Source: SIG299 sp964632165 (lineage in GTDB: Bacteria > Bacillota > Clostridia > Lachnospirales > Lachnospiraceae). From it: a DNA stretch of 64,000 nucleotides. The position numbers and the translations under genes were made by a program. This document shows positions 1 to 8,718 of this stretch, piece after piece (position 1 is the first letter of the stretch; every line of letters begins with the position of its first letter). Location: NCBI GenBank assembly GCA_964632165.1, contig CAZWCZ010000001.1:1-64000 (forward strand). Direction: 5' to 3'. The notes beneath the pieces are model-generated. The model made no database searches. It saw only the letters and a program-made list of their open reading frames with translations, and was not told the DNA's origin.

Positions 1-17
1 ACGATTCCAAGCTTCAT
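1..17 (-). CDS. Start of a truncated gene, possibly ychF (partial)
   Basis: An ATG at 17-15 on the minus strand, preceded by a good Shine-Dalgarno (AGGAG, about nine bases upstream), opens a frame that leaves the window after MKLGIV. That N-terminus matches the usual start of the Obg-like ATPase YchF in Firmicutes (MKLGIV followed by a GLPNVGKS P-loop). The P-loop itself is outside the window, so the identity is a guess from six residues. It follows thiN after a 77-base gap. Confidence 0.4.
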
Positions 18-94
18 GATTTCTTTCTCCTATCCGAAAACCTCACATTCAGATGATTTTCGCCTTTCTCTTATATTCTTACTGCGCAATTTCT

Positions 95-742
95 CTAGCT
101 GTCTTTTGACTCTATTACAAGAAAAATCCCATCGGTAAACTCTATCGTCGCTGTCTCTTCTGTAATTTCATTGCTGATGCCAAGCGTAGTGTCTCTAAGG
201 CACGCACGACGAAAAAGCGGATACCGAAACCCATTTAGAGTAACATTTTCTACTCGTTCTGTCAACGGCAGTAAAGAAACAAAATCTCCATACTGTTCTG
301 CTTTTCTTATTGCAAAACTCTCATTTTTTACATACAGTCGATTATTTTCATCACAAATTATGACAGAAATGCCTTGTTTCATCCAGTGCTCCAGCAAAAA
401 AACATTTGCCAGGCTATGATCCATTCTGGAACCGGTTGCTCCCAAAAGCATGATCGTATTACATCCGGCTTTAACTGCAGTTTCTAAAGCAAGTTCCGTA
501 TCCGTCTGATCCTTTTCCGGTGGATGCCGAAATATCTTTTCCTCAGGGTACCCGGCTAAGATTTCTTCCGAAATCGTATCAAAATCTCCGACAATATAAT
601 CCGGCTCTTCCTCAATGCAATACAGCACTTGCAAAGCACCATCGACTGCGATCAGAACTTCATAAGACTTTTCTTTTACGATCTTTTTCAAAAATTCAGG
701 AGAAACATTTCCTCCTGTTACTACACAGGCTCGCTTCTTCAT
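95..742 (-). CDS. thiN: Thiamine pyrophosphokinase
   Basis: This cytoplasmic enzyme transfers pyrophosphate from ATP to thiamine to give thiamine diphosphate. The 215-residue length is normal for the ThiN/TPK family. Characteristic motifs are visible: VGDFDTI at residues 51-57, DQTDTELA at 78-85 and GATGSRMDH at 101-109; their acidic residues bind metal and ATP in the family. The start lies three bases after the rpe stop, so the two genes are probably translated from one message. The placement after prkC-rsgA-rpe is the classic Firmicutes arrangement, which supports the call. Confidence 0.95.
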   Translation of the reverse strand: MKKRACVVTGGNVSPEFLKKIVKEKSYEVLIAVDGALQVLYCIEEEPDYIVGDFDTISEEILAGYPEEKIFRHPPEKDQTDTELALETAVKAGCNTIMLLGATGSRMDHSLANVFLLEHWMKQGISVIICDENNRLYVKNESFAIRKAEQYGDFVSLLPLTERVENVTLNGFRYPLFRRACLRDTTLGISNEITEETATIEFTDGIFLVIESKDS

Positions 743-745
743 CTT

Positions 746-1405
746 CTATCTTGCACTTTCCGAAGTTTTATAAAACTGTTCCACATTTTCTCTGATATCT
801 CCACGAAATACTGCCGTACCTGCCACCAGTACATTTGCACCGGCACAAAGCACTTCATCTGCATTTTCAAGAGTTACTCCACCGTCTACTTCTATATCAC
901 AACTCAGATGTTCTGATTCTATTATTCTTTTTAGTTTTCTCAGTCTGTCATATGTTTCCGGAATAAACTTCTGTCCTCCAAACCCGGGATGCACAGACAT
1001 TACAAGCACCATATCCACTTTAGGCAGATACGAAACGACTTCCTCTATCGGTGTTTCAGGATTCAATGAAATTCCTGCCCTTTTTCCTGTTTTTCGAATC
1101 TCTTCTATAGTTGCCGTGACATCACTGCACGCTTCCACGTGAACCGTAATGGAATCTGCACCGCTCGCCGCAATTTCTTTCACATATCGGATCGGTTCTT
1201 CCACCATCATATGTACATCAAAGCAGACATCCGATGCCGGGCGTATACTTTTTATTACCGGCATGCCAAAGGAAATACTCGGTACGAAAGCTCCATCCAT
1301 CACATCAATATGGAGCCAGTCTGCTCCCGCCTGTCCAGCCGCCTGTATTTGTTCTCCCAATATTTTAAAATCTGCCGCTAAAATGGATGGTGCCAGATGA
1401 AACAT
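746..1405 (-). CDS. rpe: Ribulose-phosphate 3-epimerase
   Basis: Rpe interconverts D-ribulose 5-phosphate and D-xylulose 5-phosphate in the pentose phosphate pathway. The 219-residue protein is a full-length (beta/alpha)8 barrel. Visible signatures are APSILAADF at the N-terminus, HIDVMDG near residues 32-38 (metal-binding His and catalytic Asp), the HPGFGGQ phosphate-binding loop, and EVDGGV carrying the second catalytic Asp. It lies 28 bases after rsgA and three bases before thiN in the same direction, as in other Firmicutes. Confidence 0.96.
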   Translation of the reverse strand: MFHLAPSILAADFKILGEQIQAAGQAGADWLHIDVMDGAFVPSISFGMPVIKSIRPASDVCFDVHMMVEEPIRYVKEIAASGADSITVHVEACSDVTATIEEIRKTGKRAGISLNPETPIEEVVSYLPKVDMVLVMSVHPGFGGQKFIPETYDRLRKLKRIIESEHLSCDIEVDGGVTLENADEVLCAGANVLVAGTAVFRGDIRENVEQFYKTSESAR

Positions 1406-1433
1406 ACGAATCCTCCCATTCTTTTCCGTAATG

Positions 1434-2315
1434 CTATTTATATTTTTTTACTGCTTTTAGTTCCCGATAAAGGAACTTATATTCCTCATATCTTGTTTTT
1501 GCAATTTTCCCCTGTTCTACTGCTTTTTTCACTTCACAGTCCGGTTCATTTTCATGCATGCAGCCCCGGAACCTGCAAAGTCCTTCATATTCCGCAAACT
1601 CCGGAAAGTACTCTTTTAATTCTTCCGCAGCAATCCCTTCTAAAGAAACAGAACTGAATCCGGGGGTATCCAGAATGTATGTTTCTTCCTCAGCACAGAT
1701 CAATTCGGTATGCCTGGTCGTATGTTTCCCGCGTTTGATCTTTTCGCTGATCATTCCCGTTTCCATCACGGTATTGTCCTGAAAGAGATTGACCAACGTC
1801 GATTTTCCAACGCCGGACGGTCCCGCCATTACTGTTGTCTTTCCTTTCAGCATCTTTTTTGCTTCTTCAATTCCGGTCTTTTCCCTTGCAGAAAGAAAGC
1901 GGATCTCGTAACCCGTATTACGCCATCCGTCTTCCCACTCAGCCTTCTGTGCTTCCTTCATCAGATCTGTCTTATTGATGATAATAATGACCGGAAGCTT
2001 CTGTTTTGTCATAAGAATGAGAAAGCGATGTAACAGATCCGGATTCGGCTCCGGATTTTTGGCTGCAAATACAACCATAACCTGATCCACATTGGCAACC
2101 GCCGGACGGATCAGCTCACTTTTTCTTGGAAGTACCTCAGCAATCGTTGCCGTTTTCTGTTCTTCCTGTATTGCTTCCAATATCACATCATCCCCTACCA
2201 GGGGCTTTACTTTCTGATGCCGGAAAATGCCTTTTGCTTTGCACTCATAAACCTCGGCATTTTCCGCGCATACTTCATATACTCCTGCAATTCCTTTAAT
2301 GATTTTTCCCGTCAC
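1434..2315 (-). CDS. rsgA: Ribosome small subunit-dependent GTPase A
   Basis: RsgA is a circularly permuted GTPase that helps late 30S subunit maturation. An N-terminal OB-fold region is followed by GTPase motifs in permuted order: INKTD (G4), the P-loop GPSGVGKST (G1), and DTPGF (G3). The C-terminal zinc-binding region has the expected Cys/His pattern (CRFRGCMHENEPDC). I place the start at the GTG at 2315. It forms a four-base GTGA overlap with the prkC stop, gives a normal 293-residue protein, and has AGGAG 11 bases upstream. A longer frame opening at 2357 would overlap prkC by 46 bases and add an untypical N-terminus. Confidence 0.94.
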   Translation of the reverse strand: MTGKIIKGIAGVYEVCAENAEVYECKAKGIFRHQKVKPLVGDDVILEAIQEEQKTATIAEVLPRKSELIRPAVANVDQVMVVFAAKNPEPNPDLLHRFLILMTKQKLPVIIIINKTDLMKEAQKAEWEDGWRNTGYEIRFLSAREKTGIEEAKKMLKGKTTVMAGPSGVGKSTLVNLFQDNTVMETGMISEKIKRGKHTTRHTELICAEEETYILDTPGFSSVSLEGIAAEELKEYFPEFAEYEGLCRFRGCMHENEPDCEVKKAVEQGKIAKTRYEEYKFLYRELKAVKKYK

Positions 2316-4798
2316 TCGCCTATTAACTCCTGTACCTCTACACTCCAGATATAACACAATGTCGGATCGCTCATTTCCGTACCGACATAAAAATATGCCT
2401 CTGCATTTCCTGCCTTTAAGTTCGGATAAGCCTCTGCTAACAGATGGAAGCTGAATCCATCCTCCGGATATTCTTCTCTTGAGATCAGCGCATCTGCAAG
2501 AGTCAATACCGTATCCCCCTGCTCTAATTCGATCACGTATTCTACTCTTGTTCCTTCACCGATCGGATTCTCCTTATCTGCCGTTGAAAGGAATACGGAA
2601 TAATAGCGGACCGGAACCGGCGTCGGAGTTGGTGTAGGTTCCGGCGTAGGTGTCGGGGTAGCAGGTACCGGCGTTTCTGTTCCCGGAACAGGTGTCGGTG
2701 TTGGTTCCGGCGTAGGTGTCGGGGTTGGTGTTGGTGTAGGTTCCGGTCCCGCACTGACAGTCAGACGAATCGTTGCATCTGTGCGGACCATTGTGTTTTC
2801 TGACGGATACTGACGGATGACCGTTCCGATCGGTGCATCACTATACTCCTCTCCCGCAAGCACCACCGTGAATTCCTCAGATACTGTTGCAAGCCGTGCT
2901 ACAGCCGCATCATAGGAGTATCCGTATACAGATATCATCTTTGTCATTACAATACCGGCATCCGGTGTCGGGGTAGGAGTTCCCGTTGTTCCCCTGCTGA
3001 CCACAATATTAATTTCCGTGCCGGTAATAACGGTTTCTTCTAACTTCACGCTCTGACGGATGATCTTTCCGGAATCAATTGCTGAATTTTCATAACTGAC
3101 TTCTCCCAGAACAAGTCCTTTTTCCTTCAAAGCCGTATTTGCTTCTTCTATCGTCATCCCGATCAGATCGATCATTTCCACATAAGTCGCACTTTTGCCC
3201 GTGCTGACTACAAGTACAATGGTATCTCCGTTCGTAACATAGCTTCCTGCCTCCGGCTCTGTCCGTATAACATAGCCGCTTTTTATTTCTTCATTTGATT
3301 CATATTTTGGAACAACTTCTAATTTCATGGAGGAAAGTTCAACCGTTGCATCTTCCTGAGACCAGTTTGTCAAAAACGGTACGCTGGCCGGTTCCGGTCC
3401 TGCGCTGATCGTCAGACGGATCGTTGCATTCATCAGTACATCACTGTCTGCACTCGGATACTGGCGGATGACCGTTCCGGAAGGTTCGTCGCTATACTCC
3501 TCTGCCACCATGATAACTTCAAAAGCAGCCGACTTCTGATACATAAGTTCTACTGCATCATCAAACGTATATCCATACAGCTGTGGCATTTTGATCGTAT
3601 CAACCGGAGATGCCGTAGGTGACGGCGACGGTGTCGGTGTACCGTCAACAGCTTCTGTCGGAGTCGGGGTCGGTGCATTTGGATTCAAAAGTTCTCCGAT
3701 CCCAAAAAATCTTGCAGCCAGATAAACAATACCGATCGTAAGACCAATGGCAACAATGATACTAAGAACAATAATGACTTTTTCCCATCTCGAACTGATA
3801 CCGTCAAGTTCTTCTTCTTCCTGTTTTAATACCTGCTTATTTTTCTGCCGTCCGTCATAATGCGTAACAGGTGATTTTACTGCAGAAGACTTGATCTCAT
3901 TCACTTCATCTTCTGTAAATTTTTTCGTCGGATAATCCGGAACATATCCGCTTGCCGGAAGATTTACAAAATCTCCATCCGGATTCGTAATGGAACGCTT
4001 CAGGTCAAGAATCAGTTCAGAAACATGCAGATACCGGTTTTCCGGTTTTTTCTGCATACATTTCTGCACGATCCTGTCCAGACTGTATGGTACTGACGGC
4101 ACCAATTCCCTGACCGGTCTTGCTTCTGCCTGAATATGTGACAAAGCAACCGATACCGTATTTTCTCCGCCAAACGGCAGCATGCCGCTCAACATTTCAT
4201 ACAAAGTCACGCCAAGAGAATAAATGTCGCTCTTTTCATCGCTGTAACCGCCTCTTGCCTGTTCCGGAGAAAGATAATGTACGGAACCGATCGCATTTTG
4301 TGTATATGTATTGGCAGAAACAGCCCGTGCAATACCAAAATCCGCTACCTTTACCTTTCCTTCTCTGGAAATGATGATATTCTGTGGCTTTATATCACGG
4401 TGAATGATGTGATTGTTATGTGCAGCCTCCATTCCCTGTGCGATCTGGATCGTAATTCCAACTGCTTCCCTCACATCAAGACGGCCTTTTTTCTCGATAA
4501 ATTTCTTTAACGTAATACCCTCTACTAATTCCATGACGATATAATACAGCCCTTCGTCTTCCCCTACATCATATACACTGACGATATTAGGATGAGAAAG
4601 TCCTGCTGCCGACTGCGCTTCGCCACGGAATTTCGTAATGAAATTTTTATCGTTGGAAAACTCCTGTTTCAGAATTTTTATTGCAACATACCGATTTAAC
4701 CGATGGCATTTTGCTTTGTACACATTTGCCATTCCGCCGGAACCTATTTTTTCAATGATTTCATATCTGTCACTGATATACATGCCGGGTTTTACCAT
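2312..4798 (-). CDS. prkC: PASTA-domain Ser/Thr protein kinase (PrkC/PknB/Stk1 type)
   Basis: This membrane kinase senses cell-wall fragments and phosphorylates division, wall and translation proteins. The kinase domain covers residues about 12-280, with glycine loop GSGGMA at 19-24, lysine in AIK at 41, HRD with Asp135 and DFG at 153-155. One membrane segment lies near 337-365. Four PASTA-like repeats follow (roughly 400-465, 470-535, 537-602 and 615-685). A Pro-Thr-rich linker comes next, then about 95 residues I cannot assign to a family. At 828 residues it is longer than the usual 600-700, because of the linker and the extra C-terminal domain. A strong GGAGGAG precedes the ATG. prpC lies immediately upstream, as expected. 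Confidence 0.95.
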   Translation of the reverse strand: MVKPGMYISDRYEIIEKIGSGGMANVYKAKCHRLNRYVAIKILKQEFSNDKNFITKFRGEAQSAAGLSHPNIVSVYDVGEDEGLYYIVMELVEGITLKKFIEKKGRLDVREAVGITIQIAQGMEAAHNNHIIHRDIKPQNIIISREGKVKVADFGIARAVSANTYTQNAIGSVHYLSPEQARGGYSDEKSDIYSLGVTLYEMLSGMLPFGGENTVSVALSHIQAEARPVRELVPSVPYSLDRIVQKCMQKKPENRYLHVSELILDLKRSITNPDGDFVNLPASGYVPDYPTKKFTEDEVNEIKSSAVKSPVTHYDGRQKNKQVLKQEEEELDGISSRWEKVIIVLSIIVAIGLTIGIVYLAARFFGIGELLNPNAPTPTPTEAVDGTPTPSPSPTASPVDTIKMPQLYGYTFDDAVELMYQKSAAFEVIMVAEEYSDEPSGTVIRQYPSADSDVLMNATIRLTISAGPEPASVPFLTNWSQEDATVELSSMKLEVVPKYESNEEIKSGYVIRTEPEAGSYVTNGDTIVLVVSTGKSATYVEMIDLIGMTIEEANTALKEKGLVLGEVSYENSAIDSGKIIRQSVKLEETVITGTEINIVVSRGTTGTPTPTPDAGIVMTKMISVYGYSYDAAVARLATVSEEFTVVLAGEEYSDAPIGTVIRQYPSENTMVRTDATIRLTVSAGPEPTPTPTPTPTPEPTPTPVPGTETPVPATPTPTPEPTPTPTPVPVRYYSVFLSTADKENPIGEGTRVEYVIELEQGDTVLTLADALISREEYPEDGFSFHLLAEAYPNLKAGNAEAYFYVGTEMSDPTLCYIWSVEVQELIGE

Positions 4799-4845
4799 AT
4801 TACTCCTCCATCTGTCTGGTCTGTCTCATTTTGTAGATTTTCGTC

Positions 4846-5574
4846 TTATCTATGAACAAGAAGCACGGAAATATTATCTTTCCCGCCATTCTCATTTGCC
4901 GTTTTAACAAGCAGTTCTGCTTTTCCTTTCCAGGAGAGATCCTCAATCAACAGAATCTCCCGGATGGCACTGTCCTCAACCATATTGGTAAGTCCGTCAG
5001 AACACATAAGAACGCACTCGGCATCCGAAATTTCCACCTCAAAAAAATCCGGAACAACCTGCGCCGCTGCTCCCAGTGCCCGCGTGATCACGTTCTTTTT
5101 CGGATGATACTTGGCATCCTTTCTTTCCAGTTCTCCTTTGCGGATCATCTCTTCTACCAGGGAATGATCTTCCGTGATCTGATGCAGTTCTCCGTCATGG
5201 TACAACAGGTAAAGACGGCTGTCACCGACATTGGCCACATAAAGTTTTTCCATTTCTATCGTAGCCACTACTAATGTCGTACCCATCCCCTCATAATCCG
5301 GATTGGATGCCGCTTCCCGTATCAGACGTTCATTTGCACGATGTACGGCACTTTCCATTGCTCCTATCAACGTCCTTGCTTTCTGCTCCCTTATCTCCTC
5401 TTCAAACACAGAAACACTGAACCTGGAAGCGAAATCACCTGCACGGTGTCCCCCCATTCCATCAGCAACTATGTAAAGGTTTGGCAATAATCCGATTGTG
5501 TTGTCATTACAGTATACATAATCCTGATTTACCTCTCGAGTCATTCCAACATCTGTAATCGCAACTGATTCCAA
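4846..5574 (-). CDS. prpC: PP2C-type Ser/Thr phosphatase, partner of PrkC
   Basis: This metal-dependent phosphatase reverses PrkC phosphorylation. The 242 residues cover a complete bacterial PP2C domain. Visible motifs are the N-terminal REVNQD, ADGMGGH (metal-binding Asp), MGTTLVVA, NVGDSRLY, EDHSLV, CSDGL and the C-terminal KDNISVLLV. The gene begins two bases after the rlmN stop and is followed by prkC after 47 bases, the standard phosphatase-kinase pairing. No membrane segment is visible, so it acts in the cytoplasm. Confidence 0.95.
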   Translation of the reverse strand: MESVAITDVGMTREVNQDYVYCNDNTIGLLPNLYIVADGMGGHRAGDFASRFSVSVFEEEIREQKARTLIGAMESAVHRANERLIREAASNPDYEGMGTTLVVATIEMEKLYVANVGDSRLYLLYHDGELHQITEDHSLVEEMIRKGELERKDAKYHPKKNVITRALGAAAQVVPDFFEVEISDAECVLMCSDGLTNMVEDSAIREILLIEDLSWKGKAELLVKTANENGGKDNISVLLVHR

Positions 5575-5576
5575 GA

Positions 5577-6638
5577 TTAAACCTCCTCTTGTTTGATTCC
5601 GTTTTGTGTCATATAGCTTCTTCTCAACTGTCCGCAGGCAGCATCAATATCAGATCCCATTTCTCTTCTAATAGTAACATTTATTCGATTTTTTTCAAGT
5701 ATATTTTTGAAATTTTGGACCGCCTCATTTCTGGATTTCAGAAAGCTTCTTTCTTTGATCGGATTTACCGGAATGAGATTGACGTGGCAGTTCTTTCCTT
5801 TCAGCAAAGATGCCAACTCTCTTGCACATTCCGCAGAATCATTCACTCCCTGGACCAGACTGTATTCATATGTAATCCTTCGCGAAGTCTTTTCATAGTA
5901 AATATCGCAGGCTTTCAGCACTTCTTCTAATTTGTATCTGTTTGCGACCGGTAGCAGCTGCTTTCTCACTTCGTCATTTGGCGCATGCAACGAAAGTGCC
6001 AATGTCAAAGGAAGATTTTCTTCTGCGAGTTTCAGGATTCCTTCTATGATACCGCAGGTAGAAACCGTGATATTTCTTACACTGATATTCTTCCCTTCTT
6101 TTGCCGAAAGAATACGTACAAACCGAATCAGATTGTCATAATTGTCCATCGGCTCACCGGTTCCCATTACTACGACATTATTCACAGTTTCTCCCGTGAT
6201 CCTCTCAATCTCATAAATCTGCTCCAACATTTCTGATGCCTTCAGGCAGCGGATCAGTCCGCCAAGCGTTGAAGCACAGAACCGGCAGCCCATCCTACAG
6301 CCTACCTGAGAAGAAATACAGACGGAATTGCCGTGATGATACTTCATCAGTACACTCTCAATCACCTGGCCATCCTCCAGTTCAAACAAAAACTTGCAGG
6401 TTCCATCCTGTGCCGACTCCAAATGCTGTACCTCTTTCAGTGTCGTCATTTTTCCTTCCTTTTCCAGACGTTCCCGCAGTGTTTTGGATATATTGGTCAT
6501 TTCTTCCGTTGAAGAAACTCTCTTCTCATGCAGCCATGAAAATATCTGCCCGGCGCGAAACGGCTTCTCACCCCAGACTGCCAGCTGCTCTTTCCACTCG
6601 TCCAATGTCAATGATTTTAAATCAATTTTCTCTTCCAT
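5577..6638 (-). CDS. rlmN: Dual-specificity 23S rRNA/tRNA adenine C2-methyltransferase RlmN
   Basis: RlmN is a radical SAM enzyme that methylates C2 of A2503 in 23S rRNA and of A37 in some tRNAs. The 353 residues match the family. The iron-sulfur cysteines are in VGCRMGCRFC (CxxxCxxC), followed by GTGEPMDNYDN. The SAM/radical region includes NITVSTCGI and LALSLHAPND, and the C-terminal DAACGQLR carries the methyl-accepting Cys. The ATG overlaps the end of rsmB by 17 bases, indicating coupled translation. Confidence 0.96.
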   Translation of the reverse strand: MEEKIDLKSLTLDEWKEQLAVWGEKPFRAGQIFSWLHEKRVSSTEEMTNISKTLRERLEKEGKMTTLKEVQHLESAQDGTCKFLFELEDGQVIESVLMKYHHGNSVCISSQVGCRMGCRFCASTLGGLIRCLKASEMLEQIYEIERITGETVNNVVVMGTGEPMDNYDNLIRFVRILSAKEGKNISVRNITVSTCGIIEGILKLAEENLPLTLALSLHAPNDEVRKQLLPVANRYKLEEVLKACDIYYEKTSRRITYEYSLVQGVNDSAECARELASLLKGKNCHVNLIPVNPIKERSFLKSRNEAVQNFKNILEKNRINVTIRREMGSDIDAACGQLRRSYMTQNGIKQEEV

Positions 6639-7992
6639 TTTCTATCTTTCTCAATCTTGCAATAAAAAATCCGTCACACGCATGCACTCCGGGAAGTATC
6701 TGCAGAAATTCATTTTCTGTCCGCAGTTCTTCCGGCAAAAGTTCTTTTCCCATTTCCGGAACAAATCCATATTTTTTGCAGATTTCTCTTGCATTTTCCT
6801 CATTTTCTTCTTTATTGATTGTGCAGGTACTGTACATCAGTATTCCCCCCGGCTTTACATAACGATGCACGACCGAGAGTATCTGTTTTTGCAGTCTTAC
6901 CAGCTCCTTTTGGCTTTCTCTTGTCATGCGGTAACGTATTTCCGGTTTTTTTGCCATGATTCCGATACCGGAGCACGGAAGATCTGCAATGACGACATCT
7001 GCTTTTTCAAACAATTCCTCGTCCGGCTGTGTTGCATCATGTACCTGAGCTACAATATTGTCTGCCTGCATTCTTATAATATTTTCTTCTATCAGTGCTT
7101 TTTTCTTTTCACTGATATCTCTTGCTACCACCGTACCACCGCCAAGTTCTTCCAGGAGATTTGCCGCATGCAGTGATTTCCCGCCCGGAGCTGCACACAC
7201 ATCCACTACCAGATCGCCTTTTTTCAGTCCGGAAAGTTCTGCAACCAGCATGGAACTTTCATCCTGTATCTGAAACATTCCCTGCCGGAATTCCGGAAGT
7301 TTTTCCAGTGAATCAAATCCCGTCAGATACCAGGCACTTTTTGCATATTTTCCTCTTTCCAGACGGCATCCCTGCTGTTCCAGCCGTTCTTTGAGCTCCT
7401 GCTCTCCGCATCGGTTCCGGTTGCAGCGTATCGTTGTTTCCGGATTTCTCTGCGAGCCTTTTAAAATCTGTTCTGCAGTTTCCATACCATACTCAGTGAT
7501 AAAGTATTCGCACAGCCACTCCGGCATTGAATACCGAATACTCAGATATCCTATCGGATCCGTTGCCTTATCCGGATAAAAAGAATCTTCTTTCCATGCT
7601 CCGTTCATGCGGACTACACTCCGAAGTACTCCGTTCACAAATCCTGAAAGCCCCTGAAATCCTTTCGCTTTTGCCAGCTTTACTGCTTCGTTGCATACTG
7701 CCGGATCCGGAACACTGTCCATATACATCAGTTGATATACCGACATCCTCAAAATAGTACGTATTACCGGTTTCATCTTTTTTACCGCTGTCTTCGAAAC
7801 CCGGTCAAGGACATGATCCAGCGTCATAAGATGTTCCAATGTACCTTCCGTCAGCCTGGTCACAAATGCCCGGTCCCTTTTCTGTGCATCTGCCTCTGCT
7901 GCAAGGGCACGTGAAAGGACAACATGGGAATATTCTCCCTCTTCTAAAACTTTAAAAAGCACTTGAAATGCTGTTTCTCTTGCGTTTTTCAT
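6622..7992 (-). CDS. rsmB: 16S rRNA (cytosine-967 C5) methyltransferase
   Basis: RsmB methylates C967 of 16S rRNA using S-adenosylmethionine. An N-terminal NusB-like RNA-binding domain (about residues 1-140) is joined to a Rossmann methyltransferase domain. The SAM site is VVDVCAAPGGKSLH, and the two catalytic cysteine motifs of m5C methyltransferases are present: ADLPCSGIG and YSTCTINKEENE. I choose the ATG at 7992 (MKNARETAF). It matches family N-termini, has an AAAGGG Shine-Dalgarno about eight bases upstream and lies 20 bases after the zinc peptidase stop. A longer frame to 8046 would overlap that gene. The predicted length is 456 residues. Confidence 0.95.
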   Translation of the reverse strand: MKNARETAFQVLFKVLEEGEYSHVVLSRALAAEADAQKRDRAFVTRLTEGTLEHLMTLDHVLDRVSKTAVKKMKPVIRTILRMSVYQLMYMDSVPDPAVCNEAVKLAKAKGFQGLSGFVNGVLRSVVRMNGAWKEDSFYPDKATDPIGYLSIRYSMPEWLCEYFITEYGMETAEQILKGSQRNPETTIRCNRNRCGEQELKERLEQQGCRLERGKYAKSAWYLTGFDSLEKLPEFRQGMFQIQDESSMLVAELSGLKKGDLVVDVCAAPGGKSLHAANLLEELGGGTVVARDISEKKKALIEENIIRMQADNIVAQVHDATQPDEELFEKADVVIADLPCSGIGIMAKKPEIRYRMTRESQKELVRLQKQILSVVHRYVKPGGILMYSTCTINKEENEENAREICKKYGFVPEMGKELLPEELRTENEFLQILPGVHACDGFFIARLRKIENGREN

Positions 7993-8011
7993 CCGGCATC
8001 CCTTTCTTTTT

Positions 8012-8707
8012 TCAGTCTCTTCTGCGATTTCCAAACAACAGTACAAGACGAAGCAGCTGCAAAATGGAAGATGCCGCTGCGGCTACATAAGTAAGTGCTG
8101 CGGCAAATAACACTTTTTTCGTCTTTCGGATTTCTTCTTCGTAGAGAATTCCGGTATCTGAAAGCAGCTGTACTGCTCTTCCTGACGCATTGAACTCCAC
8201 CGGAAGCGTGATCAACTGGAACAAAACCGCCAGAGAAAACAGTAAAATACCGAATTCGATCAATATCCCGCTTCCGCCGATCAGCAGTCCGATCAGAATC
8301 AGCGGCCAGGAAATATTGGCACCGAAGCTTGCCGCCGGAGCAAGTGCCGACCGAAGCTTCAACGGCAGATACCCTCTGTCATGCTGAATGGCATGTCCGC
8401 ATTCATGTGCTGCAACACCGACTGCTGCAACTGACGGATTATCATATACGCTGTCTGAAAGATTGAGGGTCTTGTTTCTTGGATCATAATGATCTGTCAG
8501 ATTTCCTGAAACCCTTCTTATCTGTACATCATAGATCCCTGCTTTGGATAAGATCCTCCTTGCTGCTTCTGCGCCTGTCATACCGGACATACTTCTTTCT
8601 CTTGAGTACCTGGAATATGTGCTGTTTACTTTCGCTGATGCCGCAAGAGATAAAATTACCCCGATCAGGATCAATACATACGTTGGATCATAATAATAAA
8701 ATGGCAT
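8012..8707 (-). CDS. Membrane zinc metallopeptidase, YugP family
   Basis: This 231-residue protein resembles the YugP/Zn_peptidase_2 family of membrane proteases of unknown substrate. It begins with a membrane segment (residues about 8-26), then a soluble part containing HECGH, the zincin HExxH motif, in a VAAHECGHAIQHDRGY context. Further hydrophobic stretches lie near 130-165 and 195-225. The fold resembles M48 peptidases. It sits between fmt and rsmB, twelve bases after fmt and 20 before rsmB, so it belongs to the translation operon. I know of no demonstrated functional link to those genes. Confidence 0.88.
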   Translation of the reverse strand: MPFYYYDPTYVLILIGVILSLAASAKVNSTYSRYSRERSMSGMTGAEAARRILSKAGIYDVQIRRVSGNLTDHYDPRNKTLNLSDSVYDNPSVAAVGVAAHECGHAIQHDRGYLPLKLRSALAPAASFGANISWPLILIGLLIGGSGILIEFGILLFSLAVLFQLITLPVEFNASGRAVQLLSDTGILYEEEIRKTKKVLFAAALTYVAAAASSILQLLRLVLLFGNRRRD

Positions 8708-8718
8708 ATCTTTTCCTC

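Noticed and set aside
2316..2357. Longer rsgA N-terminus from a GTG at 2357
   Set aside because: The extension overlaps prkC, is untypical of RsgA, and a GTG at 2315 forms a normal four-base overlap.
6236..7176. Plus-strand open frames of 208 and 260 codons opposite rlmN and rsmB
   Set aside because: Both lie antisense to conserved genes with full motifs and show no recognisable protein features.
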